NCBI GenBank assembly: GCA_943788825.1 | Contig: CALSRT010000005.1 | Span: 1 to 64,000, forward strand | Reading direction: 5' to 3' | Source: UBA4582 sp002389265 | GTDB taxonomy: Bacteria > Pseudomonadota > Gammaproteobacteria > Pseudomonadales > Azotimanducaceae | Length of the DNA stretch: 64,000 bases | Part shown: positions 7,401 to 15,944 of the stretch, piece after piece | How the letters are laid out: each line of letters starts with the position of its first letter | How positions within the stretch are numbered: the stretch's first letter is position 1 | Notes under the pieces: model-generated | Seen by the model: the letters and a program-made list of their open reading frames with translations, nothing else | The model's database searches: none | Told to the model about the DNA's origin: nothing | Translations under genes and position numbers: made by a program

Positions 7401-10255
7401 AGAACATCCAGCCCTAAGGCGTACGCTATAGACTGCTTCTGCGCAATGTCGACGAGTTCCGACAGCGCCTTCAACTGCATAATCTGATTGATCGTAGGGG
7501 ACTCAATGGCGATATTAAATTGTGCGGCAAACTTATGACTGCTAGTGATCATTTGATCCGCCATCGTCATGAACTGCCGCGCATGCTCGATGAGACCCGC
7601 TTGCCACGAATAGGACCAAACCGTAGCCCGCACCGCGCTCAATAGGCTCACATCCAGATCTAGGATATCGTCGTGAGCAATACCTGCTTTTTTTGCAGCA
7701 ACAAGAATTTCTGCTAGTCCCGCCTCGTCCACAACGGGACAATCACTAAGGTTAAATCCCCAGCGAAATTGTACTTTCTGGTTATTGGCGGTTCCTGCTA
7801 CTCGTGCGATCGCATCACGTGGTGAAATTCCAAAGGCTGAAGGCTCATGTAGCGCTTTAACAAACAGATTAAGCGTGAGCCTTTGTTCACGCAAAAAACG
7901 CGCTCTGTTAATCCATTCATCAGTTGTTTTACTTTCCCGCAACACGCTCGCACGCCGTAATTGCTCCAGCACGGCCTTTTTGTTGGCTTTGTTGGAATGG
8001 AGTTCAAGCGCCAAGTGATCGAGACCTGTTTTTTCGAGCCTGCGATAGACCACTTGTAATGCGGCAATCTTCTCTGCCACAAACAGTACCTTTCGGCCCT
8101 TTGCAATGTTGTTGGCTATCATGTTCGCGATAGTTTCTGACTTGCCAGTGCCCGGAGGACCTTCAAGCACGAAATCCTGGGGTCGCGACGCTGCATCGAC
8201 TGCAACCATTTGAGAGCTGTCGCAGTTCAACGGCAGAAAGATGTCCGCCGGGTCAATCCTATTATCTAAATCATTTATAGGAAGAAAAGATGCGGACTGC
8301 TCATAAGCTTCCTGCGGATGATTCACCAGGTGGGCAACAAAGGGGTTTTCCTTAAGGTCTGACATGCGCTCGCGCAAATCCTTCCACATAAGATACTTAG
8401 AGAACGAAAACGATGCAATCACACATTCCTCTATGACTTCGAAACCTTTCTGCTCCGCTACTGCCTCACGAACATCTTGCCAAATACGAGCAACATCCAA
8501 GCCTGAATCGTCCTCAGGAAGATCCTCCCGCAGGTAATTCAGGTCTATACCATGTTCAACGTACAAAAACTCGATAAGTGTTAAGTTAAACAGCGGATCC
8601 TCGTCCACCAACTGGCGTAACTTCACTTCTGCCCGTGCGCTCCTACGAGTAAGCTCAACAGGCAGTAAAGTAAGCGGCGCCTTGAAGACACGGTCGTCCT
8701 CAGGATTATCTTTCCAAGCCAGCATCCCAATTGCTAAAAACAAAGTATTGGAGCCGCCTTCCTCAAGGTCGTTCTTGGCTTTACGAAGTAAGTTTATAAG
8801 TGTGGTTTCGAGCTTCTTTGTTGCCATATTCGCAACGATCACATTCTTACTTAATTGCTGCCGTGCGTACTCAACGTGCAAATCATTGCCGGTAGCAAGC
8901 TGGAACGATTCCGCGCTACGCTCACTATCATTTTCTGGACTATCCTCGGAAGAAATAAAAGAAAAGGTGACGCCATCAGCAAGGTTGTCTTCCAACTGCG
9001 CAATGTCAGGACAGAAGATCCGAACTCCGGCTGCTCTGTCTTTAAACGAGAGCAAGGGATTACGCTTCGTGAGATCGAGTAATTTACGCTGCCAGGTATC
9101 GATTCGAGTTTCCGGCGACTCCTCAACAACTCGCTCGTTCATTCTAACTGGCGGCAGCGGTGGCGCTGGGGGCAGCATGACGGCATTGTCATCGGCAGCT
9201 TCTACTTCGTCCTGCCGGTCTTCTATTGTCGCTAACGGCTTTATTTTTCTTGCTCTCGCCTGCATGATATCTATTGCATAAACAAATTCTTCTTCCGCAT
9301 CCTCAGCCACTAAAGAACGCGCGTGTGTACAGGCCTGCAAAAATGTTGGCACACGCGAATTCGTCACCATTGTCGTTTCAAACAGAATCAGATCGCTCGA
9401 GTCAACCCGCTTGCGGAGCTCCATTGGTTCATCATTCGTCAATAATGGGAACATGGTATCGACTAGCCAAACACCAACAAATGCATGCGTCTGCGTTAGT
9501 GTGATGACGGTGTTAAGCCCCATAAGCTCGAGGCAACTGGCAAATAGCAGCGAAAGATCCAGACAAGCGCCCATCTTGTTGTTGCTAATGTCGGATGCTA
9601 GACGAACCAACTGGCCCTGATGCGCAAAACTAGGCGGCGGTGAGACATACGCGATCTTCTGATTGGCCAGAACACTCCAAAGCGCGGCAGCCATAAAATA
9701 GGGCTTTTCTCGGGTATTAGATTGATAGCCATCGACGCTGCGACCGTGGCCATTTGACTCCAACACATCAGCCACCTGTTTAACCAGCGACTCAACATAA
9801 ACACCGTTGGGTTTAACAAAAGCCGCAAGTAGCTCGGGCTGGCGAGTTTCACCGCCCCAGAAGTTCGCTGGAAAAATGGTAAGCGTCTCTGACCGGGTGA
9901 ACAAAGGTGTCGTGGGGTCATCTGCTCGAAAAACGCTAAACGTGAATTTCACAAGTGTTTCGTCAGAAAGATTAAGTAGATAATCGTGCGAAAACTGAAG
10001 AGATCGATCTTGGAGTTTGACGTGTTGCCCAGGACCAATTTGGGCAAGCTCCCATATCTCCGGCTGCATTATTCCACCTTCGCAGTCCAATCGAACGGTA
10101 AGATCTCGATATAGCTGCCTGTCTGCTACATCTTCTATGTCTTCTGTATAGGATATACGAGTATTAGCGAATAACCTGTAAGCATTCTGCTGCGCGGCCA
10201 GTGAGTAGACAGACAGCGCCGTGTACGTAAGTGCTAAACCATGCATATGCCACAA
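4412..10255 (-). CDS. DUF4011 / SF1 helicase / Vsr-like nuclease / DUF3320 protein (probable phage defence)
   Basis: A 1947-residue multidomain protein. Residues ~175-315 look transglutaminase-like (KMGACLDLSLLFASCLE, THAFVGVWL). DUF4011 begins near 385 (WQRKLLDLTKRNPLLSF). The superfamily 1 helicase core has Walker A GPPGTGKSET near 700, Walker B VIFDEASQ near 1330, GDPKQMPP near 1350, and the C-terminal motifs SVQGDERDVI and RRLNVAITRA near 1525-1565. A Vsr/MTES_1575-type endonuclease fold follows near 1620-1710 (GIECDGATYHSS), then a short acidic LEDLEDLD linker, and DUF3320 near 1805-1880. This domain order is, from memory, that of the single-gene Hhe anti-phage system. It stands alone on the minus strand, between mobile-element ends. 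ATG 10255 is the first start; later Mets are possible. Confidence 0.88.
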   Translation of the reverse strand: MWHMHGLALTYTALSVYSLAAQQNAYRLFANTRISYTEDIEDVADRQLYRDLTVRLDCEGGIMQPEIWELAQIGPGQHVKLQDRSLQFSHDYLLNLSDETLVKFTFSVFRADDPTTPLFTRSETLTIFPANFWGGETRQPELLAAFVKPNGVYVESLVKQVADVLESNGHGRSVDGYQSNTREKPYFMAAALWSVLANQKIAYVSPPPSFAHQGQLVRLASDISNNKMGACLDLSLLFASCLELMGLNTVITLTQTHAFVGVWLVDTMFPLLTNDEPMELRKRVDSSDLILFETTMVTNSRVPTFLQACTHARSLVAEDAEEEFVYAIDIMQARARKIKPLATIEDRQDEVEAADDNAVMLPPAPPLPPVRMNERVVEESPETRIDTWQRKLLDLTKRNPLLSFKDRAAGVRIFCPDIAQLEDNLADGVTFSFISSEDSPENDSERSAESFQLATGNDLHVEYARQQLSKNVIVANMATKKLETTLINLLRKAKNDLEEGGSNTLFLAIGMLAWKDNPEDDRVFKAPLTLLPVELTRRSARAEVKLRQLVDEDPLFNLTLIEFLYVEHGIDLNYLREDLPEDDSGLDVARIWQDVREAVAEQKGFEVIEECVIASFSFSKYLMWKDLRERMSDLKENPFVAHLVNHPQEAYEQSASFLPINDLDNRIDPADIFLPLNCDSSQMVAVDAASRPQDFVLEGPPGTGKSETIANMIANNIAKGRKVLFVAEKIAALQVVYRRLEKTGLDHLALELHSNKANKKAVLEQLRRASVLRESKTTDEWINRARFLREQRLTLNLFVKALHEPSAFGISPRDAIARVAGTANNQKVQFRWGFNLSDCPVVDEAGLAEILVAAKKAGIAHDDILDLDVSLLSAVRATVWSYSWQAGLIEHARQFMTMADQMITSSHKFAAQFNIAIESPTINQIMQLKALSELVDIAQKQSIAYALGLDVLERLDRLGQLAAAKTQLDEKLTAIAHGSTAPRLVDTPVEEWITLYEEAQQSWWRKLLIKGRLNKLARLAGYDKFSDLGILYELKESKRLVVEIERLSEEFIEHKIWVGWHSKPEDLQIRQNEGRQIHGLIKSIVSLSNEPAEVLSTVKSQLIDGREFLDVSKLVAEKYAFDTSERLLTQAVDDLTNSRLELDVETPLKEHAERLEWLINNEFKLKPWVEWVAAKELCEGLNIESLAEALESGNVLKEEAEDQVYTAFCAWLAPRLIDSREELRGFKASEHNSLINDFRLLDEKVAKTTGEYIAAVAAQNTPDIKSKEHASNFGTLSRELQKKTRHKPIRVLFEDVGECLLDLTPCMMMSPLSVAQFLPSDFNAFDVVIFDEASQMTTWDSVGAIARGKNVIVVGDPKQMPPTNFFNATVDPDVADEEDLESILDQALAAGLPHIRLMGHYRSRHESLIAFSNSKYYENALVTYPASDTKASAVVLRRVAGIYAKGKGRNNPIEAQAVVAEVVRRLTHPELSKLTLGIVTLNTEQQRTIEDLLDDARRSYPKIEAYFQSTDDYDGVFVKNLESVQGDERDVIMFSVGYGPTELGAKTMSMNFGPLNKAGGERRLNVAITRATTELLIFTSFDSHMVDLSRSSSLAVEHLKHYIEFAERGPIALAEQSPAADGVDPFNSDLEQAVAVALGDLGWRVQTQVGVSKFRVDLGVVHPDMPELYLAGIECDGATYHSSPNARDRDRTRHSVLENLGWRLVRLWSTDYFQDSSAAIAKIHTRLNEILVEDRERRSQEAEGIENQEDLEDLEDLDSALDSSLDTPLVAKERHVSTNAIGAEEVMVGEDSLFPSSDYFLASHEPILASIAKEILAERPCITQKTLAVEIAERHGLSRTSEKQQQHLKNIVEPWAGVWRDGIHQPVYWLSPEDVQGVVAWRGVSPWDYRREWKEIAYPEILGLAKEAVERKPGNPVEYICDQLEIRQRHPATIEIFETWVEAYKAL

Positions 10256-10299
10256 TTCCTTAATTGGTCTTCTTACCTAGCGTTCACCCGTCGTTAACC

Positions 10300-10362
10300 G
10301 TAATGTCGAATTTAAGTTCTCTCGACTTACCGGTCACTCCAGCAGCCTTATTTCGACATTAC
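10300..10362. repeat. 11-bp perfect inverted repeat
   Basis: GTAATGTCGAA at 10300-10310 and its exact complement TTCGACATTAC at 10352-10362, separated by 41 bp. It lies upstream of the large helicase-nuclease gene (start 10255). It could be a regulator site, a recombination site or the remnant of element ends; the sequence alone does not decide. Confidence 0.55.
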
Positions 10363-10458
10363 GCCGCCTACGACGCGAATACAATACGTGGATAGTAGCT
10401 GCGCGTACTCGGCATGCGTGCATTATCTTCACCTGTAGCGCCCAGGCAAACCCAGAAC

Positions 10459-10489
10459 AAATGGGGTCGGGGTAAAATTTACATTTATT
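10459..10489. repeat. Solo end of the MITE-like element
   Basis: AAATGGGGTCGGGGTAAAAT followed by TTACATTTATT matches the ends of the elements at 1155 and 4032 perfectly over the terminal repeat, but no partner end or interior is present. It lies 200 bp upstream of the helicase-nuclease gene, so copies of this end bracket that gene on both sides. Confidence 0.6.
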
Positions 10490-10520
10490 CCAACAAATCC
10501 CGGACGACGTGTCTCGGACG

Positions 10521-10594
10521 TACCGCCAGAGAAAATCGAATTCCCGGCACCCAGGTTCGAAGCCTGGCGCTCTATTCAGCTAAGCCATGTTCCT
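10521..10594 (-). pseudogene. tRNA-Arg(UCG)-like sequence with unpaired acceptor stem
   Basis: On the minus strand a 74-nt stretch has a tRNA layout: D arm GCTT-AGCTGAATA-GAGC, anticodon arm CCAGG-CTTCGAA-CCTGG with anticodon TCG, variable loop GTGCC, and T arm GGGAA-TTCGATT-TTCTC (one G-T pair). The expected acceptor strands are AGGAACA and TGGCGGT, which pair at only three of seven positions, and no CCA follows. I read it as a decayed or rearranged tRNA-Arg, possibly an old integration target. No other gene is visible up to 10878. Confidence 0.45.
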
Positions 10595-10878
10595 ACAGCG
10601 CGCAAAGTTGACAGGTTATACGCTGGAACAGACTTCGCCAACGATTTCAAAAGTGCTCTTCACGCCCTATTCATTGCCAACCCTGAGCTCATCCACAAGC
10701 GAAAGTTCTGACGCCACTCAATCTCATTAGACGTTAGCCAATCCAAAAGCTGCCCGCCATGCCGTTACGAGTCCGGCATGCACTAATTGGCCAGCACCGG
10801 CACAGTGTGTTCGGCATATTCACCCTTAACTCAGCAGCACTCACTTATTCGCACAGCCCTCTTTGAGCTGGCTTCGCC

Positions 10879-12354
10879 TTAGCGACTTTTGCGCAAATTA
10901 TTGATCAAAACCGCAGCGATGCCGACAACGAGTACGAGGCTAATTGGATTGCTAACCAGCGCCCAGAAAAAGTCGCCCAGATCGTCCTGAACTGAAATGA
11001 CAGCGCGACGATAAGATACATCCATCAGTGGTCCAAGGATAATACCCAGGATAATTGGTGCCACTTGATAACCGTAGGTCTTAAGGAAATAGCCGAGTAT
11101 TCCGCAACCAAACATCCAATAGACATCGGTAACACTATTTTGAATCGCATAGGTACCGACGACGGATAAAACGATGATCACAGGCAACAAAATACCTTTC
11201 GGACACTGGACGATCTTGCTAAACAGCCTGATGCCCGTTAAGCCAAATACCAAAATGCATAAATTCGCGAGCGTCAAGTTACCTACGGTATACCAGAACA
11301 GATGCGGGGTTTCCGTCAACATCAGGGGCCCCGGCTGAATCCCATGAATAAATAATGCACCAATGATAACCGCCGTGACCGCATCGCCCGGCATACCTAG
11401 GGTCAGCATCGGTATATAAGCACCACCCACAGCAGCATTGTTTGATGACTCTGCGGCAATAAGGCCTTCATAGGCACCTTCGCCAAATGGCGTGGCCGGT
11501 TCTGGCGTCACTCGCTTAGCATGATCGTAGGCGAGCATGGCAGCTATATCGCCGCCCGTGCCAGGCAAGGCGCCGATGATAACGCCGATTCCAGAGGTTT
11601 GTAGTGATAACGGCAGATATTTCTTTACAAGAGTCCACGACGGCAATATTTTGTCGAGGTTTTGCCTTATGGGCTGAATGCCAATCTGGTGCAATTGGAT
11701 GAACACTTCAGCGATACCAAAAAATCCAATCATGGCAGCGATGTAGGGGATCCCACCCGTGAGCTCGAGACTACCAAAGGTGAATCGTTCTTCTGCAGTT
11801 AGTGGATCCAGTCCGATCATCCCCAGGCTGACGCCCAGGGCGGCACAGAAGATACCTTTTGCCAGCGACTCACCAGACAGCGCGCCCACTAACAGTAGCC
11901 CAAGCACTGCCAGCAAAAAGTAGTCTCTGGGCGCAAACATTAACGTAAACTCAGAAATAACAGGCGCCGCCACTGCCAGCACTATAATGCCTACCAGGCC
12001 ACCAACAAACGACATAACCGTGGATAGGCCAATTGCTTGACCGGCCTCACCCTTCTTTGCCAGTGGATAGCCATCCAATGCAGTCACCATCGCGCTGGGC
12101 GCGCCGGGAATGTTCAGTAGAATTGCCGTACGGGATCCACCGTAAACACCGCCCATAAAAATGCCAGCCATCAGTGCGAGAGCTTCGTTAACGTCCCATG
12201 AGAAGGTGAAAGAGATTAGGATAGACACTGCCATGGTGACCGACAGTCCAGGAATGGCTCCGACGTAAATTCCAGCGAACGTGCCCAGCGCCGTCAGGAA
12301 AAAAAGATAAGGGTCTGCCCAACCGATCGAAAAGTAGTCGAATGCATTAGCCAT
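10879..12354 (-). CDS. tctA: Tripartite tricarboxylate transporter, large membrane subunit TctA
   Basis: 491 residues, almost entirely hydrophobic, the size and character of TctA (12-TM-class permease). The family signature GGVYGGSRTAILLNIPGAPS is near residue 75, followed by AMVTALDGYPLAKKGEAG; a second copy of the Gly-rich motif, GALPGTGGDIAAMLAY, is near 260. With TctB and the periplasmic TctC it forms a secondary, ion-driven importer of carboxylates. It is the last gene of a minus-strand operon tctC-tctB-tctA, 51 bp after tctB. The substrate cannot be told from sequence. Confidence 0.92.
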   Translation of the reverse strand: MANAFDYFSIGWADPYLFFLTALGTFAGIYVGAIPGLSVTMAVSILISFTFSWDVNEALALMAGIFMGGVYGGSRTAILLNIPGAPSAMVTALDGYPLAKKGEAGQAIGLSTVMSFVGGLVGIIVLAVAAPVISEFTLMFAPRDYFLLAVLGLLLVGALSGESLAKGIFCAALGVSLGMIGLDPLTAEERFTFGSLELTGGIPYIAAMIGFFGIAEVFIQLHQIGIQPIRQNLDKILPSWTLVKKYLPLSLQTSGIGVIIGALPGTGGDIAAMLAYDHAKRVTPEPATPFGEGAYEGLIAAESSNNAAVGGAYIPMLTLGMPGDAVTAVIIGALFIHGIQPGPLMLTETPHLFWYTVGNLTLANLCILVFGLTGIRLFSKIVQCPKGILLPVIIVLSVVGTYAIQNSVTDVYWMFGCGILGYFLKTYGYQVAPIILGIILGPLMDVSYRRAVISVQDDLGDFFWALVSNPISLVLVVGIAAVLINNLRKSR

Positions 12355-12405
12355 TTTTCAAGGCTCCCTGAAGGATTGTCTGCAACGTTTTGCTATCGTC
12401 AATGA

Positions 12406-12897
12406 TTACTGCCATATGCTTGCCTCAGGTAGTATCACTTTGAATATCACGCGAAAAACAACATAAATAATTGCGAGCACATTAATACTAATTAGGATCG
12501 ACAATAAGAAGCCTTGACGATAAAGAACAAGAATACTAAAGAATAGAAACGCGAGTGATGAAGCGAGGAACCCAAATTGATTGATGATTGATATGTAAGC
12601 TAAGGTGATGAATGCGAAAAACAAAACTACCCGGGGCGTTATAGCGGTTACGAAGCTACCAACTTCGGTACCCTTTGGTTGTTTAGCGGTTTTAACTAGC
12701 GTGATGAGCGACGATATGAGTAAAAACACAGCTGCCAACATGGGGATGCTGCCCGGGGCGCTTGTCGACGACAAGCCGGAAATACTAAATGCAAAATAGG
12801 TGATCGCTAGACTGCCGATGAAAAGCAAACCGGTGAAAACTAATTCTCCTGGCTTCCTCTGCCGCTTAGCGTTCTCCAATGGCCTCGTCGTATTCAT
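12406..12897 (-). CDS. tctB: Tripartite tricarboxylate transporter, small membrane subunit TctB
   Basis: About 163 residues with four hydrophobic segments (for example GLLFIGSLAITYFAFSI, VFLLISSLITLV, FFAFITLAYISII and the C-terminal VLAIIYVVFRVIF), matching the small poorly conserved TctB subunit in size and position. The first in-frame start is a TTG at 12912; ATG 12897 gives MNTTRPLENAKR and is preferred. It lies between tctC (44 bp upstream) and tctA, as in the classical operon, and presumably binds TctA in the inner membrane. Confidence 0.85.
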   Translation of the reverse strand: MNTTRPLENAKRQRKPGELVFTGLLFIGSLAITYFAFSISGLSSTSAPGSIPMLAAVFLLISSLITLVKTAKQPKGTEVGSFVTAITPRVVLFFAFITLAYISIINQFGFLASSLAFLFFSILVLYRQGFLLSILISINVLAIIYVVFRVIFKVILPEASIWQ

Positions 12898-12941
12898 ATC
12901 AGCACTTCTCAATTGTTAGCATTCTTTTCTGATTCAAGTAT

Positions 12942-13967
12942 TTATGGTCTGGGTATCCCGAACTGCTCAGGAGCGCTTTTTGTCGCGCCCGCATCATGGA
13001 GTAGCCAAGTCGTCACGGATTGCCACTTATCCAGAAACTTGTCAGCCTCTTCGCCTGAAACGTTCATTGGAATTGCCCCAAAATCGTCGACAAATTTTTG
13101 GAACTTCGGATCAGAAGCGCCTGTATAAAACGCGTCCGTGAGCCTTTGCTTGACTGTCTCCGGAGTATCTTTATTGACAAATACGCCGTAGAAGGGCCCC
13201 CAAGGCAAAAATTTGCCAAAAGCAGGATAGTCCTGCGTGATCGGGGGCACTCCGGGAAGCAACGCTATTTCCTCATCGTTCACTACGGCAAGGGCAATCA
13301 ATCGCCCAGATCTGATATGTTCTGCCGTTGCCGTAAAACCTGAAGGCAAGAAATCCACGTGCCCTCCTAACAACGCTGTAATGGCTGGACCATCACCGTC
13401 GAAAGGCACCGGTGTCACCTCGAACTCGCCTTGGCTACCCAGCATCGCACCAACCACGTAAGGCAGCCCACCTGGCCCCGTCGATCCCATTTTAATTTCC
13501 GACGGTCGCGCTTTCACATCTTCCATAAGGTCTTTCAGGTTTCGCCATGGCCGATCGGGGTGTGACACAATGACAGAGATACCGCGAGCAAGGACATTGA
13601 CGGCGTAAAACTCGCGGTAGTCAATATCTGAAAGCCCAAGCACCCCATGCAACTGCGGATTTTCGGCACCATACAACAGGGTGTAGCCATCGGATTTTTT
13701 ATTGTGCACGTACTTTGTTGATATCGCACCGGCACCGCCAGAACGGTTAATCAAAATAATTTCTTTCTTAAGCAGCGGTTCAACATAGGGCGTGACCGCT
13801 CTACTCATGGTATCAGTGGCGCCACCGGCGCCCCACATGATAATGCCTTGTATGTTTCTCGCCGGGTAACCTTTAGTAGGCGCGTCGGCAGTGAGATGTA
13901 CAAATAATGCAGCACTTAAGGAAAGGACGGTTCCCATAAGCCAAAATAGCTTATTTGCTTTGGACAT
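12942..13967 (-). CDS. tctC: Tripartite tricarboxylate transporter, periplasmic binding protein TctC (Bug family)
   Basis: About 341 residues from ATG 13967 (MSKANKLFWLMG), an N-terminal signal/anchor segment followed by YPARNIQGIIMWGAGGATDT. This is the Bug/TctC start pattern, in which the loop after the first strand contacts the carboxylate; SGGAGAISTKYV and MGSTGPGGLPYVVGAML are further family motifs. An upstream ATG at 14003 would only add 12 unusual residues. First gene of the tctCBA operon, divergent from the shikimate dehydrogenase-like gene at 14284; the shared ~315-bp region probably holds both promoters. Confidence 0.9.
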   Translation of the reverse strand: MSKANKLFWLMGTVLSLSAALFVHLTADAPTKGYPARNIQGIIMWGAGGATDTMSRAVTPYVEPLLKKEIILINRSGGAGAISTKYVHNKKSDGYTLLYGAENPQLHGVLGLSDIDYREFYAVNVLARGISVIVSHPDRPWRNLKDLMEDVKARPSEIKMGSTGPGGLPYVVGAMLGSQGEFEVTPVPFDGDGPAITALLGGHVDFLPSGFTATAEHIRSGRLIALAVVNDEEIALLPGVPPITQDYPAFGKFLPWGPFYGVFVNKDTPETVKQRLTDAFYTGASDPKFQKFVDDFGAIPMNVSGEEADKFLDKWQSVTTWLLHDAGATKSAPEQFGIPRP

Positions 13968-14283
13968 CGGATCGTTCTTCATGAAAGTACAACTCGCAGT
14001 CATGTTACAAAAATTGCTAGTGCGGGTGCGCTATTAATACGCTGGCGCAGTACAGGCAGGTGTCATTCTCGGGTTTAAATGACGTCTTACGGGCCTTCAA
14101 GAATCGAGCGGTAAAATTTGGTTGTGCTTCGCTAATATTTTTGCATCATACTTGTTTATGTCGTATTGTACCTGAGTATTTATAGCTGATGATGTATGCA
14201 GTGCATCGTTGCCAACTGAGCATATCGAAAGCACTTTTACATGTAAAGATCATCCCCGTCGTAGGTTCACAAGTGGTAACAAT

Positions 14284-15246
14284 ATGTCGATTCAAGATCT
14301 CTTTTCAGAAGGGCTATTAGAAGTAGCAAAGCAACCGAAAAACAATCAGCTTGATGTCACCGCCATTGGCGACACCAAAGTACTATTCTTCCCCATTGAC
14401 CATGACTATCCCGGCGGTTCCGCTGCCATGCACAATGCCGTCTTTGAGCGCTATGATCTGCCGTACCGAAGTTGTTTTGTGGTTGGCAACCCAGATAACG
14501 TTGGCGCTATATTTGCTGCATTAAAAGCTGATGAGCGTTATGTTGGTGGCGGTGCTGGGTCCGGTTTCAAAGACAAGGTTGCACCGCATTTGGATGGTTT
14601 AGACCAATCAGCTCAAGCAATTGGCAGCGTCAACGTGATAGCCCGTGAAAACGGTAAGTTGATTGGCTATAACACCGATGGTGTCGGCTTTGTGAATGGC
14701 CTGCTGGGTGAGTATGCAGATTGCATTCGCGGCAAAAAGATTGTAATTCTAGGCGCTGGTGGCACAGCACTACCTATCGCCTATGAAATGGCACAGAACT
14801 CACCAGCGGAAATTGTTATTTGTAACCGTACTGTGAACAAAGCGGAGCATATCGCTAACTTAATTAGCCCATTCTGTTCTGCTCGCGGTGTGGGTGAAGA
14901 CTGCATCAACGAGGAATTGGCAACCGCAGGCGTGGTGGTAAACACGTCGAATAAGGGCGCTCAACCTAACGAGGCCTATTCAGCCTTTGCAGCTATGACC
15001 GGTGACCCTGCCAGTGATATGGCGCACTCCAAAGCCAATCTTGCGCGCTTGCCCAAGGATGCCATTGTCGCTGATATCTTGCTCGAACCTGAAACGACCA
15101 CGTTGAATCTGGCGAAAGACAACGGTAATCGCACCCATAGTGGCCAGCACATGAACTTGCACCAGGCTGTGCCCGCTTTCAAAATGATCACCAAACTCGA
15201 CAAGCCTGACGATGCGCTCAAAGAAACCATGAGTGGTGCGCTGTAG
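14284..15246 (+). CDS. Shikimate/quinate dehydrogenase-like oxidoreductase
   Basis: About 320 residues from ATG 14284 (MSIQDLFSEG); an upstream ATG at 14209 is less likely. The AroE fold is recognised from the substrate segment SGFKDKVAPHLD (candidate catalytic Lys), GYNTDGVGF with the conserved Asp, the NAD(P) loop ILGAGGTALPIAYEM, and NRTVNKAEHI after the second strand. It is longer than housekeeping AroE and lacks the usual NVTxPxK wording, so it may act on quinate or a related carboxylate. It faces the tctCBA importer divergently, which fits a catabolic role for an imported carboxylate, but that link is inference. Confidence 0.75.
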   Translation: MSIQDLFSEGLLEVAKQPKNNQLDVTAIGDTKVLFFPIDHDYPGGSAAMHNAVFERYDLPYRSCFVVGNPDNVGAIFAALKADERYVGGGAGSGFKDKVAPHLDGLDQSAQAIGSVNVIARENGKLIGYNTDGVGFVNGLLGEYADCIRGKKIVILGAGGTALPIAYEMAQNSPAEIVICNRTVNKAEHIANLISPFCSARGVGEDCINEELATAGVVVNTSNKGAQPNEAYSAFAAMTGDPASDMAHSKANLARLPKDAIVADILLEPETTTLNLAKDNGNRTHSGQHMNLHQAVPAFKMITKLDKPDDALKETMSGAL

Positions 15247-15261
15247 AGGGAAGCCCAACTT

Positions 15262-15654
15262 ATGGATTTAGCACGCGATGAAATGGCATTTCGTAAAACT
15301 TACGAAAAGTTTGTCTATAGAAAGGAATTGACGACGGTTTTCCGACCTGGGAACCGTCTCTTTCCGAACTACAGGGGATATAAGCCCCTGGAGGTGGTTA
15401 CGGCTCGAATCATTGAGAAGCCGGGCTGCGACGCTAAAAAAATCCCTCCACTGTTCTCGCCCTTCAAGGCAACCATTAGGATCAGCGACATTAGAACCGT
15501 CGACATTGATGATCTAACACCCACTGACTTTCATGGCAGCTCTCCGGATATTCAAAATGTTGAAGAGCTACTCGATCATCTTGAAGAGATATATGCCCAG
15601 CCAATCGAGAATTTTGATAATACCGTTACTCGAATTCAAATCCAGTACTTATGA
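15262..15654 (+). CDS. Small ASCH-like domain protein
   Basis: 130 residues starting 15 bp after the shikimate dehydrogenase-like gene, so probably cotranscribed. The N-terminal segment YRKELTTVFRPGNRLF resembles the Lys-Thr...RPG signature of ASCH/PUA-like domains, followed by a beta-rich EVVTARIIEK stretch and a C-terminal helix (IQNVEELLDHLEEIYAQ). ASCH domains bind RNA or modified nucleosides; the cellular role here is unknown. The 290 bp that follow, up to 15944, contain no gene I can identify. Confidence 0.5.
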   Translation: MDLARDEMAFRKTYEKFVYRKELTTVFRPGNRLFPNYRGYKPLEVVTARIIEKPGCDAKKIPPLFSPFKATIRISDIRTVDIDDLTPTDFHGSSPDIQNVEELLDHLEEIYAQPIENFDNTVTRIQIQYL

Positions 15655-15944
15655 TTTTGCTAGAGGTCTAGTCTCGAGACAAATTTGTCTGCCTTGAAAC
15701 AGATAACAGAATAAAACTCAGCGGTTCACGGTTAGCGCACCACAGCGCTTATCGTCTCAAGGTTACAGTTCAGCACGCCACTTATTACCCATTAATGCTA
15801 TTTCCCGACTGATTATGGGTCAGTCTCGCTGAATGATTCTGCGCCAACAGTTGGTATAACACGTTCTGTCTGCCCACTCCTAGCGCATACGCGTATCGCG
15901 GATATAATGCCCGCAACACTCTCAAACCTCTCGAGGCAACTGCA

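Noticed and set aside
8682..9281. 199-residue plus-strand ORF
   Set aside because: It is antisense to the DUF4011 region of the large helicase gene, Ser-rich, with no family resemblance.
10521..10594. Functional tRNA-Arg
   Set aside because: The acceptor strands pair at only three of seven positions and no CCA is encoded, so I list it as a tRNA-like pseudogene.
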